A stretch of 64,000 nucleotides of DNA, from positions 620,001 to 684,000 of the forward strand of contig JAUKUA010000007.1 of the NCBI GenBank assembly GCA_030549175.1, in the 5' to 3' direction. The notes under the pieces were generated by a model, which was given only the letters and a program-made list of their open reading frames with translations, made no database searches and was not told the DNA's origin. The position numbers and the translations under genes are program-made. The stretch's first letter is position 1; every line of letters begins with the position of its first letter. This document shows positions 53,845 to 64,000 of the stretch, piece after piece. The DNA is from Lasiosphaeris hirsuta. Lineage: Eukaryota > Ascomycota > Sordariomycetes > Sordariales > Lasiosphaeriaceae.

Positions 53845-56740
53845 ATGGACCCATTCTCCATTACCGCGGGTAGTAAGTTTCAGCGCCTAGTCATATATGT
53901 CATTGAACTCACTGACGAAACGTAGCGGTTGGGTTGACGGATGTTGCGTCGCGCCTGGCGGTTAGTTGCTTCAAGCTTTACCAATTCTGGGAGTCGCTGC
54001 AAGGAGCTCCAACTGCCGTCGAGGTAATAAAGACGGACCTTGTTCTACTCAGCAATATCCTGGGGGACCTCTCTGCCAAAGGGAACCTAGCGCCGTCAGT
54101 TACGATGGTACTCAAATCGTGTCAAGTCAAGGTCGAGGTAAAGCCTAGCATCTCCTATCACCCGGTTCAGTGCTAGGTGGCTAATGCATCGCAGACACTC
54201 GAGAAGATCATCGGAGGCTTTGACATCAAAGCTATCATGGAGGCCCCAAAGCATGAACGCCTGTGGACCAAGTTTCAGATGACCAACAAGATCAAGCAAG
54301 TCGAAGTGTTTCGGAAACAGCTGAGCGAGGTCAGAAGCACTCTTATGCTTGGGTTAATGTACCAGAAGTAAGCCGGAGCGCTTCATCATGGCCCGCAGCC
54401 CCTAACCATCACCGCAGTATCCAAAAGCCGGCGATGTGCTTCACGAATAACGAAGCCCAAGTCGTACAGATTTGCGGTTCACAAATGGCAGACGCCAAAG
54501 GCCAGCTCCGGAACCCCATTATAAGCAAAACATCCAATCCATTACCTTCCTATACCGATTCTTTCACGCCAACTCCTGGGCAAGAGACGCAATCGCTGCC
54601 TTGCAGGGTTGGCGGAGACACGTCGCTATCGGCAATCGCGTCCAGCGCCGTTGTCCAAAGATTTCTGCAGCACTCGCTGCATCTCGCAGTAGATGATCTG
54701 TTTGCCAGCGGAACGGTGGAGCAACTGATGGAGGCGAGTCTCGATAAAGTCACCTCTTTTGACACGGTCCACACTGGGTCATATGACGGCGACGAACATG
54801 ACATCCGCAGGGTTCCCGTCACGGAATACGAAAAGTCGCAATCGGAGGAGGGCAACAGCACTGCCGACAGGCAATCCGCTGGCCAGGAAGAGCCGCCCCG
54901 TCTTGGTCGTTCTAGAACATGCTACGGAAGGTCTTCCATTGGCGTTGTCCTCGGCTCTATCTGGATTCGCACCAGCACGCTCAAGATAGCCGAAGTATCC
55001 AGCATATCGGCCGGTCAGCTGGAAGTCATTACATCGTTCATCTTCTACCCAGCATCGTGGCTCTCGCGCGTGGGCCTAAAATACGGTGCCGAGGCGAACC
55101 TGCAGTGGTCGCCAACGGCTGGCTGGAAGTTCAACGTCGCCACAGTAAGGGCCGTGCCTGAAAACTCGTACATTTTTGATTTCTGCCGCGAGGGAAACGT
55201 GAAAGCCGTCATGAGGCTGATTGAGCGCGGGGATGCGTCTCTGGAAGACACCAGTCCGAAGGGGTGGACACCGCTACACGTGAGCACAACTCAGCACCGC
55301 CGGTTCTGTGGCACTGTGACACTGTGGCACGAGGACAGGGAGAGCTAATTCGACCTCCACCCGTAACCTAGTTTGCAGCTGCCTCCGGCCATGTCGACCT
55401 CTGCGCCACGCTGATCAGTAACGGTGCCAACAAACAAGCTCTTGCGTATGAAGGGCCGACAGAGAATTCACTGTAAGAAAGACATCACCTCCTGCTGAGC
55501 TACCTACGTTTCTGGCTCACAACAAACTTCTAGGTCTCCCCTGGCGATATGGTCCGAGTTCTCCCACAATCTCACCTCGGCACAAAAGATCGAAATGATG
55601 CGCGTCTTTGGCCCCGAGTGCCTTGACGTATCCGAGTGCAACGCCGACGGCTGGGTCGTAGGCCACAACTTGATTGCCTCTATGGGCCAAGAGCAGAGCC
55701 GCATGTCGGAGACCAGTGTCCACTGGCTGTACAGCCAGAAACAAACTGAGATTCTTGTGGCCCTGGGCGCCCAGTCGGTCTGGCATGGCCTGCAGCAAGC
55801 GGTGCGGGCGTTTCTGTTTGAGGAGCACGATAACCAGATCATCTCGCACTTACTCAGCTCGGGTATGGGAGAGGAAGGCGCCGAATACCAATCCCACGTG
55901 GCATCCATGGGACATTGGCTGGCCCTCCGAGCAAGCCAGCGAGATTTGGTCCCCTTGGCCATGCAGGCAGCTCAGCTTCTCCAGATTGATGGCTACGATC
56001 CGATTATGGCCACGGCATGCTTCGGGAAACGCGATATCAATCGGATGCTGCCCACGCTATATTCCACTTGGGCTAAGAAGTCGTCTCATGTCTTGGGTAG
56101 CGCCAAGGAGACCATCAAACACGAGCTGGACGTCGTTCTCGGCGAGTTGTGTTTGGATCTCGACCAACTGGCGAAGCGCCTTTGCAGAGCCCAAGATGAA
56201 CCCGAAGCTCCGGTGGGGAGCGAGTTGGAAAGATGTCGCACATGCTGGGACGACTACACCACGCTCGGCAAAGGCCTCGTGCAGCCATGCCGCATCGCCT
56301 TTGACAAGTGCAGAGAAACAGAGCACAAATACAACTGCGCTTGCTCCCGCTATCTCAGGGCATACGAAGTGGTTCCTGCCAGGCCTGTGGCGGCTACCGG
56401 AGACACTGACGAGACCAATGTAGAAGAGGAGTTCTTTCAAGAGCCGAAGGAAGACATTGAGCAGCTGTGTACAGAGTACGATAAACTGGGCCATGGAGTT
56501 AGTGCCCAGGGAGACCCATTCTACGACGCCGCCGCAATGCTCTATCAGTCCCATGGAAGGAGATGGATAGGGAAGTACGATGCCGATGAGACGCTTTGTG
56601 CGGCATGTTTCTTGAGGCGGGAGGAATACATCGGGGAGGATGGACCTGGTGGGGCCGCATGCTTCACGCCGGCACCGAAGGCGTATGTCAGTGCTTGTCC
56701 GCCTGATACCTTTGACGCGACCTACTCCAGCTACATCTGA
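53845..56740 (+). CDS. STAND-like N-terminal domain, ankyrin and Cys-containing C-terminal protein
   Basis: Six exons: 53845-53872, 53926-54137, 54177-54367, 54418-55279, 55372-55472, 55534-56740 (866 residues); all phases agree. The N-terminus MDPFSITAG-TVGLTDVASRL with FKLYQFWESLQGAP is the helical N-terminal module common in fungal NACHT, ankyrin and kinase-like immune-type proteins. A predicted beta-rich segment (GVVLGSIWIRTSTLK...) precedes ankyrin units at about 405-460 (FDFCREGNVKAVMRLIERGD, GWTPLH, then FAAASGHVDLCATLISNGAN). The remaining 400 residues are unfamiliar; residues 698-742 hold Cys pairs (RCRTCWDDY, YNCACSRYL). No NTPase domain is visible. The function could be non-self sensing, by family analogy only. 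No lesion is visible. Confidence 0.75.
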
Positions 56741-57045
56741 AAGCGTCATGGCTTGATCAGCTCGTCAAGCAGCCTTTTGAACCCGTTATCATCCGTAGAG
56801 CCAAATCTAGCCATACAGGTAGTTAGTAGTAGTGATGAGCGCACTATGTGTGACGAGCCAAGTAGGTGAGACGCACCAATCTAAATCACCGTCCAGGGTC
56901 TTAAGGCGTGTCGAGTTTTGAGATGAAATCGTTGAGTTTATAGGGACGAGAAGGTTATCCTACCGAAAACAAGTCTGGGAAGCAACCCCCTAGTATTCAT
57001 GTTGCAGTGCATCGACGGAAAAAGCATCATGAAATATATGTCAAG
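56741..57045. other. Convergent intergenic region
   Basis: Lies between the 3' ends of the ankyrin gene (plus) and the dioxygenase gene (minus). No gene is seen. Confidence 0.5.
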
Positions 57046-58432
57046 TTAAATGGCACCTGCCTTAGCTGTCTCATCCCTCGATTGCTTCAGGAACGGCAAC
57101 AGGGCCGTCCCTCCTGTTCCCGTCAGCTGACTCTGTCCCGCCTTCACCTCGTGACCCTGACTCCCCGCATCCTCACCAACCCTCGAAGACGCAGTAGCGA
57201 GATTGACAGCCCCTCCGGCACAGAACGGCTGCCGCGACGGGATGATGATATACCGCGTCACCATCTGCAAATGCTTCCCCCTCAGCGCCGCCAGCGCGTC
57301 CGTCGCGGCGCGATAGGCCTCCCGACACGCCAACCTCTCCCCATCCCCATCACCACCCCCTTCCGCCACCACCTTTCTCAACCCCCAAGGAAACGCCTCG
57401 GCGATATACTCCAAGAACCTTCGATGCTCATCGGGCATGTACCCCCTCACCTCCTGGTGAAAACTAACCCCCCCGCCCGCCACCGCATGCTCAACCCCGA
57501 GCACGACATCAAAGAACTGCAACAGCGAACTCTGCCCATTACTTCCGCCCCTCAACTGCCACCACTCCCCCCGCCCCCCACCACAATCATAAAACACCCC
57601 CCTCGGCAGCCCCGCGGCCGCCATATTCCTACTTCCCGCCAGGAACGGCCGAATGCGGTGGTAAAACAAGCCCGGATCGCAGCGCTCGTCCATGCGCTCA
57701 AGGAGGTCGCCCAGCGACGCGATGCACCCCGCCAGGACGCGCAGCGCGGCGGTGACCGCGGGGAAGTCGCGGGCCTCGGCGGCGCGCAGGGCGAGTAGCA
57801 GGACGGGGATGGTGCGGGCGCCGCGCGCCTCGATGGCGATGGAGACGGCGTAGAACCACGACTCGTCGCGGGTGCCGGTCAGGGTGTGCAGGGCGTGGAT
57901 GGCAGAGAGGTTGGTCAGGTCGGTCGGGTCGGTGGTGCGGAAGTTCCAGAGGTTGAGGGCGGCGTAGGTGGCTACCGGGGGTAGGGTGAGGTGGTGGGAG
58001 ATTTGGAGGAAGGGGATGGTGATGGGTGGTGGGAGGGTCTGGGGTGGTTAGTTTTGTTGTCGAGGAAAGGGGGGAGGGGGGAGAGGGGGGGAAAGGTACC
58101 TCGGATACTTTGTCGCCGCCCCAGATGTAGGCGTGGGCGAGGAAGGCGAGGATGACATATGCCCGTCTTTGTTCTTGCTCTGTGGATAGATAGTGTAGAG
58201 TTAGGATTGGGAGTTGGTCTGCATGTTTGCGAAATGTCCCAGCATCGAGGTGGTTGTTGAGACTCTGCATCAGATCCTCCCACGGGGTATAGTACTGGTC
58301 TGGTAGAATGTCGAGGGGAAGATGCTCAGGTAGGAACCCGTTAGAAGATACGCCGAACTCCTCAAGCAGGCCTTGGATGTTGTCAAGAGAAATTGACTTT
58401 CTGGTAGCTGGAAGTGCTTCAAAAGGAGACAT
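57046..58432 (-). CDS. Indoleamine 2,3-dioxygenase family protein
   Basis: Two exons: 58432-58100 and 58038-57046 (441 residues), with a GTACCT...CAG intron rich in pyrimidines. The family opens the indole ring of tryptophan with O2 to form N-formylkynurenine, the first step of kynurenine/NAD synthesis; it is a cytosolic heme enzyme. Conserved blocks are GFLPEHLPLDILPDQYYTPW, WRRAYV-like QEQRRAYVILAFLAHAYIWG, a PPVATYAALNLWNFR segment, TLTGTRDESWFYAVSIAIEA, FHQEVRGYMPDEHRRFLEYI, and GKHLQMVTRYIIIP, whose His (about residue 367) should bind heme iron. A Gly/Asp-rich insert (GGGDGDGERL) precedes the last helix. It is intact and near the usual length (about 400-480). Fungi often hold several paralogues; which one this is cannot be told. 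Confidence 0.92.
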
Positions 58433-59104
58433 GGCGGACTGTGAGAACCGTACGATTCACGCTGGGAGGAGAAAGCACCAGATACGTGGATACATTTTTC
58501 AAAAGGCGTACATTGAGAGGAAGTGGAAATTCGTCCAAAGTAAAAAGGTTCCCAAAACCAGGGAGTTTTAAGAAACTCTGACGACATCGTTCCGTCCTCT
58601 TCCGAGCAAATGCCACACGGATGAATCAAAACCTTGATCTGATGTCATATGAGCCATGGCTATGACAAATTTGCGGTGAGACGAGTTGGTTGCGTTGGTC
58701 CACCGATGCGGGTGCGTGGTCACACCAATGTCATGTCGAAAAGCCCGGAGGGTCCGGAGCGGAAAGTACGGATCTCGGAAGACGGAAGACGGAGCGGAAG
58801 ATGGAAAGTGGGCCCACAAAAAGACTAACGACGCTCTCCGGGGAGCTCCCGCCGGTGTCGGATCGGGCGACAGCCCCGGATCAACGCAAACTATAAAGCG
58901 ACCACAATGCCAGGATTGAGCCTCGGGTTGCATTTCATGTCTCGTGTGTGGTACGGTGACGCCAGCGCTGTGCACTGTAGGATTGAGGGGGTTCGGAAAT
59001 TTGAGCACCTACATTCCGTCGACAAGTATGGGGACTCGAGTGAAGTTCGATTCGTACACAACTGAACGATACGCAAAAGAAATTTTCATAATCGTTGGTA
59101 GGAC
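58433..59104. other. Intergenic stretch between dioxygenase and P450 genes
   Basis: Contains the promoter of the dioxygenase gene and the 3' flank of the P450 gene, both on the minus strand. No additional gene is supported. Confidence 0.5.
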
Positions 59105-60815
59105 TTAGATCTCGTGGAACTGCAGCATCAGTTTGTCGCCTTTCGGCCTCGACACAACCGCGTCTTCCTGCTCCATGTCGACCCCTTCGGCATCTACGAC
59201 CGATGTAGAGAAATGCAAATAAATCGCCGCAATAGCAAGCTTGATTGCTGTTCCGCTCTGTGAGATAAAGTTGGTGGTTGGGAAAACCAGGCAGGAACTC
59301 ACATAGCATGGCGAAATGATTGCCAGTACACATCCTCGGCCCACTCCCAAAAGCCCAGAACCACCTCTTCATCTCCGTCAGCTGCCCCGGGGTCGCACCC
59401 AGCCAGCGCTCAGGCCGCCACTCCTCCGGCTCGGGAAACACATCCGGATTGCGATGCAGAGCCCAGGCACGCGCCTCGACTCGCACCCCGGGCGGGATTC
59501 CCTCGAACCCACCGATCGTCGAAGTGCCGGGCCCGGGGGTGGTGCGAGGCAGGGCGGCACCCGCGGGAGGGTGGATGCGCAGGGTTTCGGTCACGATGGC
59601 GTCCAGCAGGCGGAGGCTCTCGATAGCCTTTGGGTCGCCGAATGTGTTGTCTGCGGTGATAAGGTCCGGTTCTGCGGCGAGGAGTTCGGTGCGCAAGGCG
59701 GATTGGACCTCGGGACGGCGCGCTAGCTCGTAGTGTACGTACGTCAATGCGATTCCGTTGTTCTCCGTGGCTGCCAAGGATTGGTCGTAAAGGTTGGAGG
59801 CGATCTGTAGACGGTGCGGGTATGGCTGTCTCCCTGGGCTTTCGGAGTCTTTGTAAATGTTCCCAAACCTTGCGTGGGCGAGGGCGAAGAGGGTCGGCCG
59901 TTTGGATGTGTCTTGGCTGTGGGTTTCCTCGCCATTCAGCACTTGAGCGGCTCGGTCGTATTTCTTGATAAAGAAGTCTTCCAGCGCGAGCTTCGACTCG
60001 ATCGCGTCAAATGGAATTGGCTGGAAACCCAGCTTGAACAGCCAGTTGGTGAGGTTTGGGACCTCGGTGGCCCAGAAAAAGTTTTGCGTTGCAAGCAGGG
60101 TTTTGCTGTGGTTGAGGTACCATTCGCGGGTGTCGGCATCCGTGAGGAAGTCAGTCGCAAGTTCATCACCAAGCTGGAAAGAAGTATAGGTGTCCATAGC
60201 GTATGCGTAATTCAGCGGATGAATGTCGATTGGCGTTCTCGACTTGCAGCTCTGGCGTAAAATGGGGCACAGCTGGTCAAAGATGGCCCTCCAGGCCCGG
60301 GCGCGGATGGAAGACGAGGAAAGAATGGTCGAGTTGGCAAGCGTGTGGGAGAAGACGCGCTTGATCTGGCCATGCTCCTTCCCTTTTACCGTAAACACAT
60401 TTTCAGTCCTGATTTCGACTTTCAAGTCAGCGGATGCTGTCAGAATGGTAGTCACGACCCACTCGTAGTTGGCAAAGCCGTTTTGGTACCAGTCCGTCTT
60501 GGGGAAGCCTCCACCGTAAATAGTCTTGATGCCCCCTTCGTAACAATTGACGGTCAATTCATTGGGTCCCAAGCGTACCACGGGGCCATATCTCTGGTGC
60601 AACTTGAGGGTGGTCCGGCTCTCCGTGCCAGTGTACTTGAGGTACAGGCTGTAGAAGGGAAGGAACCGCGCATGCCATCGAGCAGCTGGGATTCTAGCCA
60701 GCGGCGAAAGAAACGAGGGGTAAATGACGAATTTATACACAAGAAGCACCGCAATTCCAACAGCGACCCATGAGGGCAGCGCCAAGACAGGTAAGAGAGA
60801 GGCGAAGACGGCCAT
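59105..60815 (-). CDS. Cytochrome P450 monooxygenase
   Basis: Two exons: 60815-59303 and 59247-59105 (551 residues). The intron GTGAGT...CAG joins NHFAML to SIKLAIAAIYLHFST; unspliced reading would instead give a long artefactual tail. The N-terminal membrane anchor is WVAVGIAVLLVYKFVIYPSF. The I-helix reads SLAATENNGIALTYVHYEL, with N-N in place of the usual acid-threonine pair. The ExxR motif is TETLRIHPPA at about residue 408, the PERF-like motif is WRPERWL, and the heme loop FGSGPRMCTGNHF holds the ligand Cys at about 492. It would be a microsomal heme-thiolate oxidase needing P450 reductase. The clan resembles fungal secondary-metabolism or detoxification P450s; the substrate is unknown. 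It lies next to the dioxygenase on the same strand, without overlap. Confidence 0.9.
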
Positions 60816-61523
60816 TACGTTTGCTATCGCGCAGAAGTTGAAGTTGGTAGAAAGTCGAGTTCCCAGCTCTTGACGATAGGATGTCGGGTCGGGTTCTCAG
60901 CGACTGGTGCGCGGCGGGGACAAAACCACTCAAAAGAAAATGTAGCCCCTCCCGCCTTTGTAGCACAACCTTGAAGCGCCCAGGATTGCCGACACGGTGC
61001 AGGGGAAAGGCCAAGCTGGTTGCACATGCAAGTCGGAATAAAGGTGCAGATGTCAGTGGGGGTTAATAAGGGAACAGCCCTCGCCCGATAACTCTGCCCC
61101 AGAAGCCTCTGCCCCAAAGGCCCACCAAAGCAAATGTCGTGATGTTCAATTTGTGGTTTTCTTGGTGTTGAGCTTCTTGGCTTCGATGCCACCTCATAAT
61201 AAAGAAATTGGTACCTAGCTTACTCCCAGCTGGAAAGAGCAGAAGAACCGTGCATAAAGTGGATAGAGAACTTACGAATCTCTTGGCAACCACGACCGCA
61301 GCGCAATCCATGCCCAGCCACTTGTGGGTTCCCTCCAATGGCTCCCACCAATGTGGGTGTACCCCTGAAATGGATGCAAAACGACGACTGAAAATGCAGA
61401 GGTAAGAATTGAGCTGCCTCCCAAGACCTGACGTGCATACCTAGTGGCGTTTTGCCCTTCAACGTATGACCAGGAACTGGCTTCGACATCTGCATTTGTT
61501 ACAGCAACCTCATGTGCACTCTC
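60816..61523. other. Intergenic stretch
   Basis: Contains the P450 promoter (minus strand). Short frames on both strands show no family features. Confidence 0.45.
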
Positions 61524-61741
61524 AACGCCTTTCCGCATCAATCCTCGCCAACATCGGCTGGCTCAACCGGCTCCTCGGGAGGTATTCGCAGGCGCTCTCG
61601 ATATTGCAGCAGGCCGTCGCCCTCGCCGACCAAGTCCCTGGCCCGCCGATGCCAGAGCGCATCCAAATCCTCGGCGAGCTGGGCACCATTTACCGCCAAA
61701 CAGATGGACACGCAGAGGCTAAGGTCAAAATAACGGCCTAG
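61524..61741 (+). pseudogene. TPR-repeat fragment
   Basis: A plus-strand frame reads ILANIGWLNRLLGRYSQALS, ILQQAVALADQVPG and RIQILGELGTIYRQTDGHAE, then AK. This fits about two tetratricopeptide units of the kind found at the C-terminus of fungal NB-ARC/TPR proteins. It ends at a GT-like position (AAG|GTCAAA) with no further exon recognised, and nothing upstream supplies the rest of the gene. Probably a relic. Confidence 0.4.
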
Positions 61742-61936
61742 AGAGCCGAGGTTGGACAGAAACTGGACGATCAGATATCTCAACATTGTTTTTGGAATTT
61801 TTATGGACTCACGACCCGGTTTGTGACGCGGATCGCTGCTGTTTATCTGGTTACATGGAAGCCCTTTACCCTACACGAGGCCCCGCTGGCCATTCTCTCC
61901 GATGCTACTATCCCCCATTTCCTCACAAATGACATT

Positions 61937-64000
61937 TCATCCGGTCGCCGGAAGGGCGGCGCCCGTCCACTTGAGCAGCTCCCGCTCGAGGACGGTGGTC
62001 TCGCCACCCGGCTCCCGCGGGCCCTCCCCAACAGAAAGCCCATTGCGGTCGCAAAACCGCACGACGGCGCGCCAATTCTCATCCTCCTCGACCAGCACCT
62101 CCCGGCTCCCCACCACCACCAGGCCAAATTGGGCGCGCGTGAGCGCCACATTCATCAAATTGGGCATGCCCAAGACACCCCACCCCCACGCGCGATCCCT
62201 TGCCACAAACCGGCGGCGCGACCGCGTGACGCAAAGGATCACGACGCCAAACTCGAGCCCCTGGAAGGCCTCGGCGGGGCCGACGCTGACACCCCACAGC
62301 CCGGCAGCGCGCATCGCGCGCCGCAGCACGCGCACCTGGGCCGCGAAGGCACTCATGACGCACACGTCCTCCTGGCGGACGCCGGCCTCGGCGACGAGGC
62401 GGCGCGCGTAGTCGACGGCGAGGGCGGCCTCGCCGAGGTTGACCCAGCCGCCGCGCTCGCGCTCGCGGTCGTCGGGCGACGCGTTGGCGTGGAAGAGGAC
62501 GGGCCAGCGCAGGGCCTGGTTGGGCCAGCCGGGCCAGGCGGCGAGGCGGTGGGTGGTGGCGGTGGGCTGGGCGCAGGGGAGGAGGGTGTCGCTGTAGAAG
62601 AGGGCCGAGGGGACGGCTAGGATGGCGGGGTGCGAGCGGTAGTTGCGCACCAGGTTGGTGAAGGCCGGGCGCAGCATCGGGGACGGGGCGGAGAGGGCGT
62701 CCGGGGGGAGCAGCGAGCCGGCGGCGGCGCGGAAGCGGCGGGCCAGCGGGTGGTCGGCGTACACGGGGCGGGCGAACAGGCGCGCGAAGAGAGACCGGGT
62801 CAGCGGCGAGTGCGGCAGGGAGGTGCGCGGGTTGAGCTGGTGCTCGTCGCCGGCCATGACCAGCAGCGGGGTGAAGGCGACGGCGGGGGCGGACGCCGGC
62901 GGGGCCACGACCCACAGCGGCACCAGGCACTCGGGCTCGGTGGCCTGGGCGGCCTCGTCGATCAGCAGCGCCGACCAGTGCAGCGGCACCTTGGCCGGGG
63001 CCGGGGCGGTCGGGTGGATCTGGGCGCGCAGGCCGTGCTCGACGGCGTGCAGGTCCGTGTTGGACAGGCGCGCGAACAGCAGCAGGGCGGCGTCGCGGCA
63101 CGTGGTGACGACGAGCTTGTACGACAGCAGCTGCGCAAAGGCCGGCAGCGCGAACATGTCGCCGCTCACGCAGCAGTACGGCAGCAGCGTGTCGGGCACC
63201 TCCTCGAAGGTGCGCGTCGGCCGGTTGAGCCGCAGCATCTCGTCGGGCCGCACGTACGACCGCAGCCGGTTCGCCAGCGTGTCGGCGGCCGGGTCCGACG
63301 GCGCGCACACCAGGATGTGGGACGCGGCTGGCACGTTGTTAATCAGCTGCAGCGCCATCTCGATCATGGTCTTGGTCTTGCCGGTGCCGGGCGGGCCCGA
63401 GATGAGGTATGGCAGCACGCCGTAGTTCTGCGCGCACACGTTGGCCACGGCGATGCTCTGCTCCACGTTGAGCTGCCGGTCGAGCAAGGCCGGGCTGAAG
63501 ATGCCCAAGTGCGCGTTGGCCTGCAGGTTGCAGTCGGCCTCGGTCGGGAACAGGATCGACTGCAGCCAGTACTTGTTGGTCAGCCCAGGGGGGGGGGGCT
63601 CTGGGTGCTAGCGGTGGTGCTCATCTCCTTGGTGGTGCGGTTGGCCGCGCCGAGCGACGCCTGCACGTGCGGCAGCACCGACAGCGTGGCGTGGGCGCGG
63701 TGGGCCATGACGGGGAACTGCACGTTGAACCGCAGCGTGTGCTGGGGTGGCAGCATCTGGTCGGCCGAGTGGCCCAGGAGCACCTCGGAAGCCTGCAGCG
63801 TCAGGTCCGAGGCCAGGAGCACGACCGTCTCGGTGGCGCGGACCACGGCCGTGACGCGGGCGAGGTAGATATTCTCGGTCCAGGACGCCGACGTCATGAT
63901 GCCGTTGGCGTTTCCGTAAAAGCAGCCCTCGATCAGCCGTCCGTTCATGTCGGCCCGGAGCTGTCGCAGCTCGACAATGTCGTCCTCCTCGAGGTACGGC
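61937..64000 (-). CDS. Upf1/MOV10-like superfamily 1 RNA helicase, cut by right edge, with an apparent frameshift
   Basis: The main frame (63585 down to 61937) holds the whole helicase core: motif I SGPPGTGKTKT, II LLIDEAAQATEPE, III VMAGDEHQLNP, IV NLVRNYRSHP, V VSVGPAEAFQGLEFGVVIL, VI LMNVALTRAQFGLVVVG. These fit SF1B helicases that unwind RNA with ATP. Upstream, from the window edge (64000) to about 63596, a second frame reads EEDDIVELRQLRADM, then NIYLARVTAVVRATETVVLL, a beta-rich pre-helicase domain. The frames meet at a run of ten G's (63586-63595); one base fewer joins TQSPPP to GLTNKYWLQSILFP. It may be a sequencing error or a true frameshift. The 5' end lies outside the window. Confidence 0.8.

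Noticed and set aside
57046..60815. Dioxygenase plus P450 as a secondary-metabolite cluster
   Set aside because: Only two genes, no synthase, transporter or regulator beside them; tryptophan catabolism alone explains the dioxygenase.
62079..63308. 409-codon minus-strand frame in the helicase gene and a 412-codon plus-strand frame opposite it
   Set aside because: Low-complexity Arg/Pro/Ala or Gly/Val/Arg texture; the helicase motifs are all in the neighbouring frame.
1..64000. CRISPR arrays, bacterial-type operons or Shine-Dalgarno sites
   Set aside because: The window is eukaryotic by intron structure; no spaced direct-repeat array was seen.
1..64000. tRNA or rRNA genes
   Set aside because: No clover-leaf sequence with matching A and B boxes was recognised on reading; a tRNAscan run would be needed to exclude them.

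Overview
The window comes from a filamentous ascomycete, most likely a Sordariomycete. Its genes have one to five short introns (about 39-105 bases) with GTRNGY donors, CTRAY-like branch sites and YAG acceptors. Coding DNA is GC-rich at third positions. AT-rich transposon relics carry runs of TAA/TAG stops in the style of repeat-induced point mutation (RIP). The protein families are typical of this class: HET, Clr5-ankyrin, DUF6914, DUF7025-AAA, fungal STAND-like N-terminal domains and SRPK-like kinases. I cannot name the species.

Layout. 1-1898: HET-domain gene cut by the left edge. 4344-6593: three-exon kelch-repeat membrane protein. 6.7-13 kb: a decayed strip with an ankyrin relic, a HET tail, a tyrosinase lacking its CuA half and carrying a nonsense codon, and a broken kinase-like gene. 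13.6-19.8 kb: a divergent pair, a six-exon AAA+ ATPase and a STAND-like protein without a clear P-loop. 20-21.9 kb: transposon relics. 22.1-26.1 kb: Clr5-ankyrin gene and a DEDDh RNA exonuclease with a zinc finger. 28.9-33.3 kb: a carboxylesterase, a four-exon gene fusing an HNH-like segment to an aminoglycoside-phosphotransferase-type kinase, and a DUF6914 gene. 33.6-38.6 kb: nested RIP-degraded Ty3/gypsy remnants with an inverted pair of LTR-like repeats, then a dispersed short repeat. 39.5-41.7 kb: intronless squalene-hopene cyclase. 43.7-48.3 kb: a small unknown gene, a complete Tc1/mariner element and an SRPK-like kinase. 50.7-52.3 kb: HET pseudogene. 53.8-56.7 kb: six-exon STAND-like/ankyrin protein. 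57.0-60.8 kb: indoleamine 2,3-dioxygenase and a cytochrome P450. 61.9-64.0 kb: an Upf1/MOV10-like helicase running off the right edge, with an apparent homopolymer frameshift.

The window looks like an accessory, repeat-rich part of the genome. Non-self-recognition families (HET, STAND-like, ankyrin, AAA) recur, and several are pseudogenes. Most single-copy enzyme genes look intact. No gene cluster with one obvious shared pathway is visible. The best candidates for something new are the HNH-like/kinase fusion, the divergent AAA/STAND-like pair, and a family of ~200-base dispersed repeats, one copy of which is palindromic. All introns, start codons and domain names here come from reading the sequence and remembered family patterns; no database search was run.
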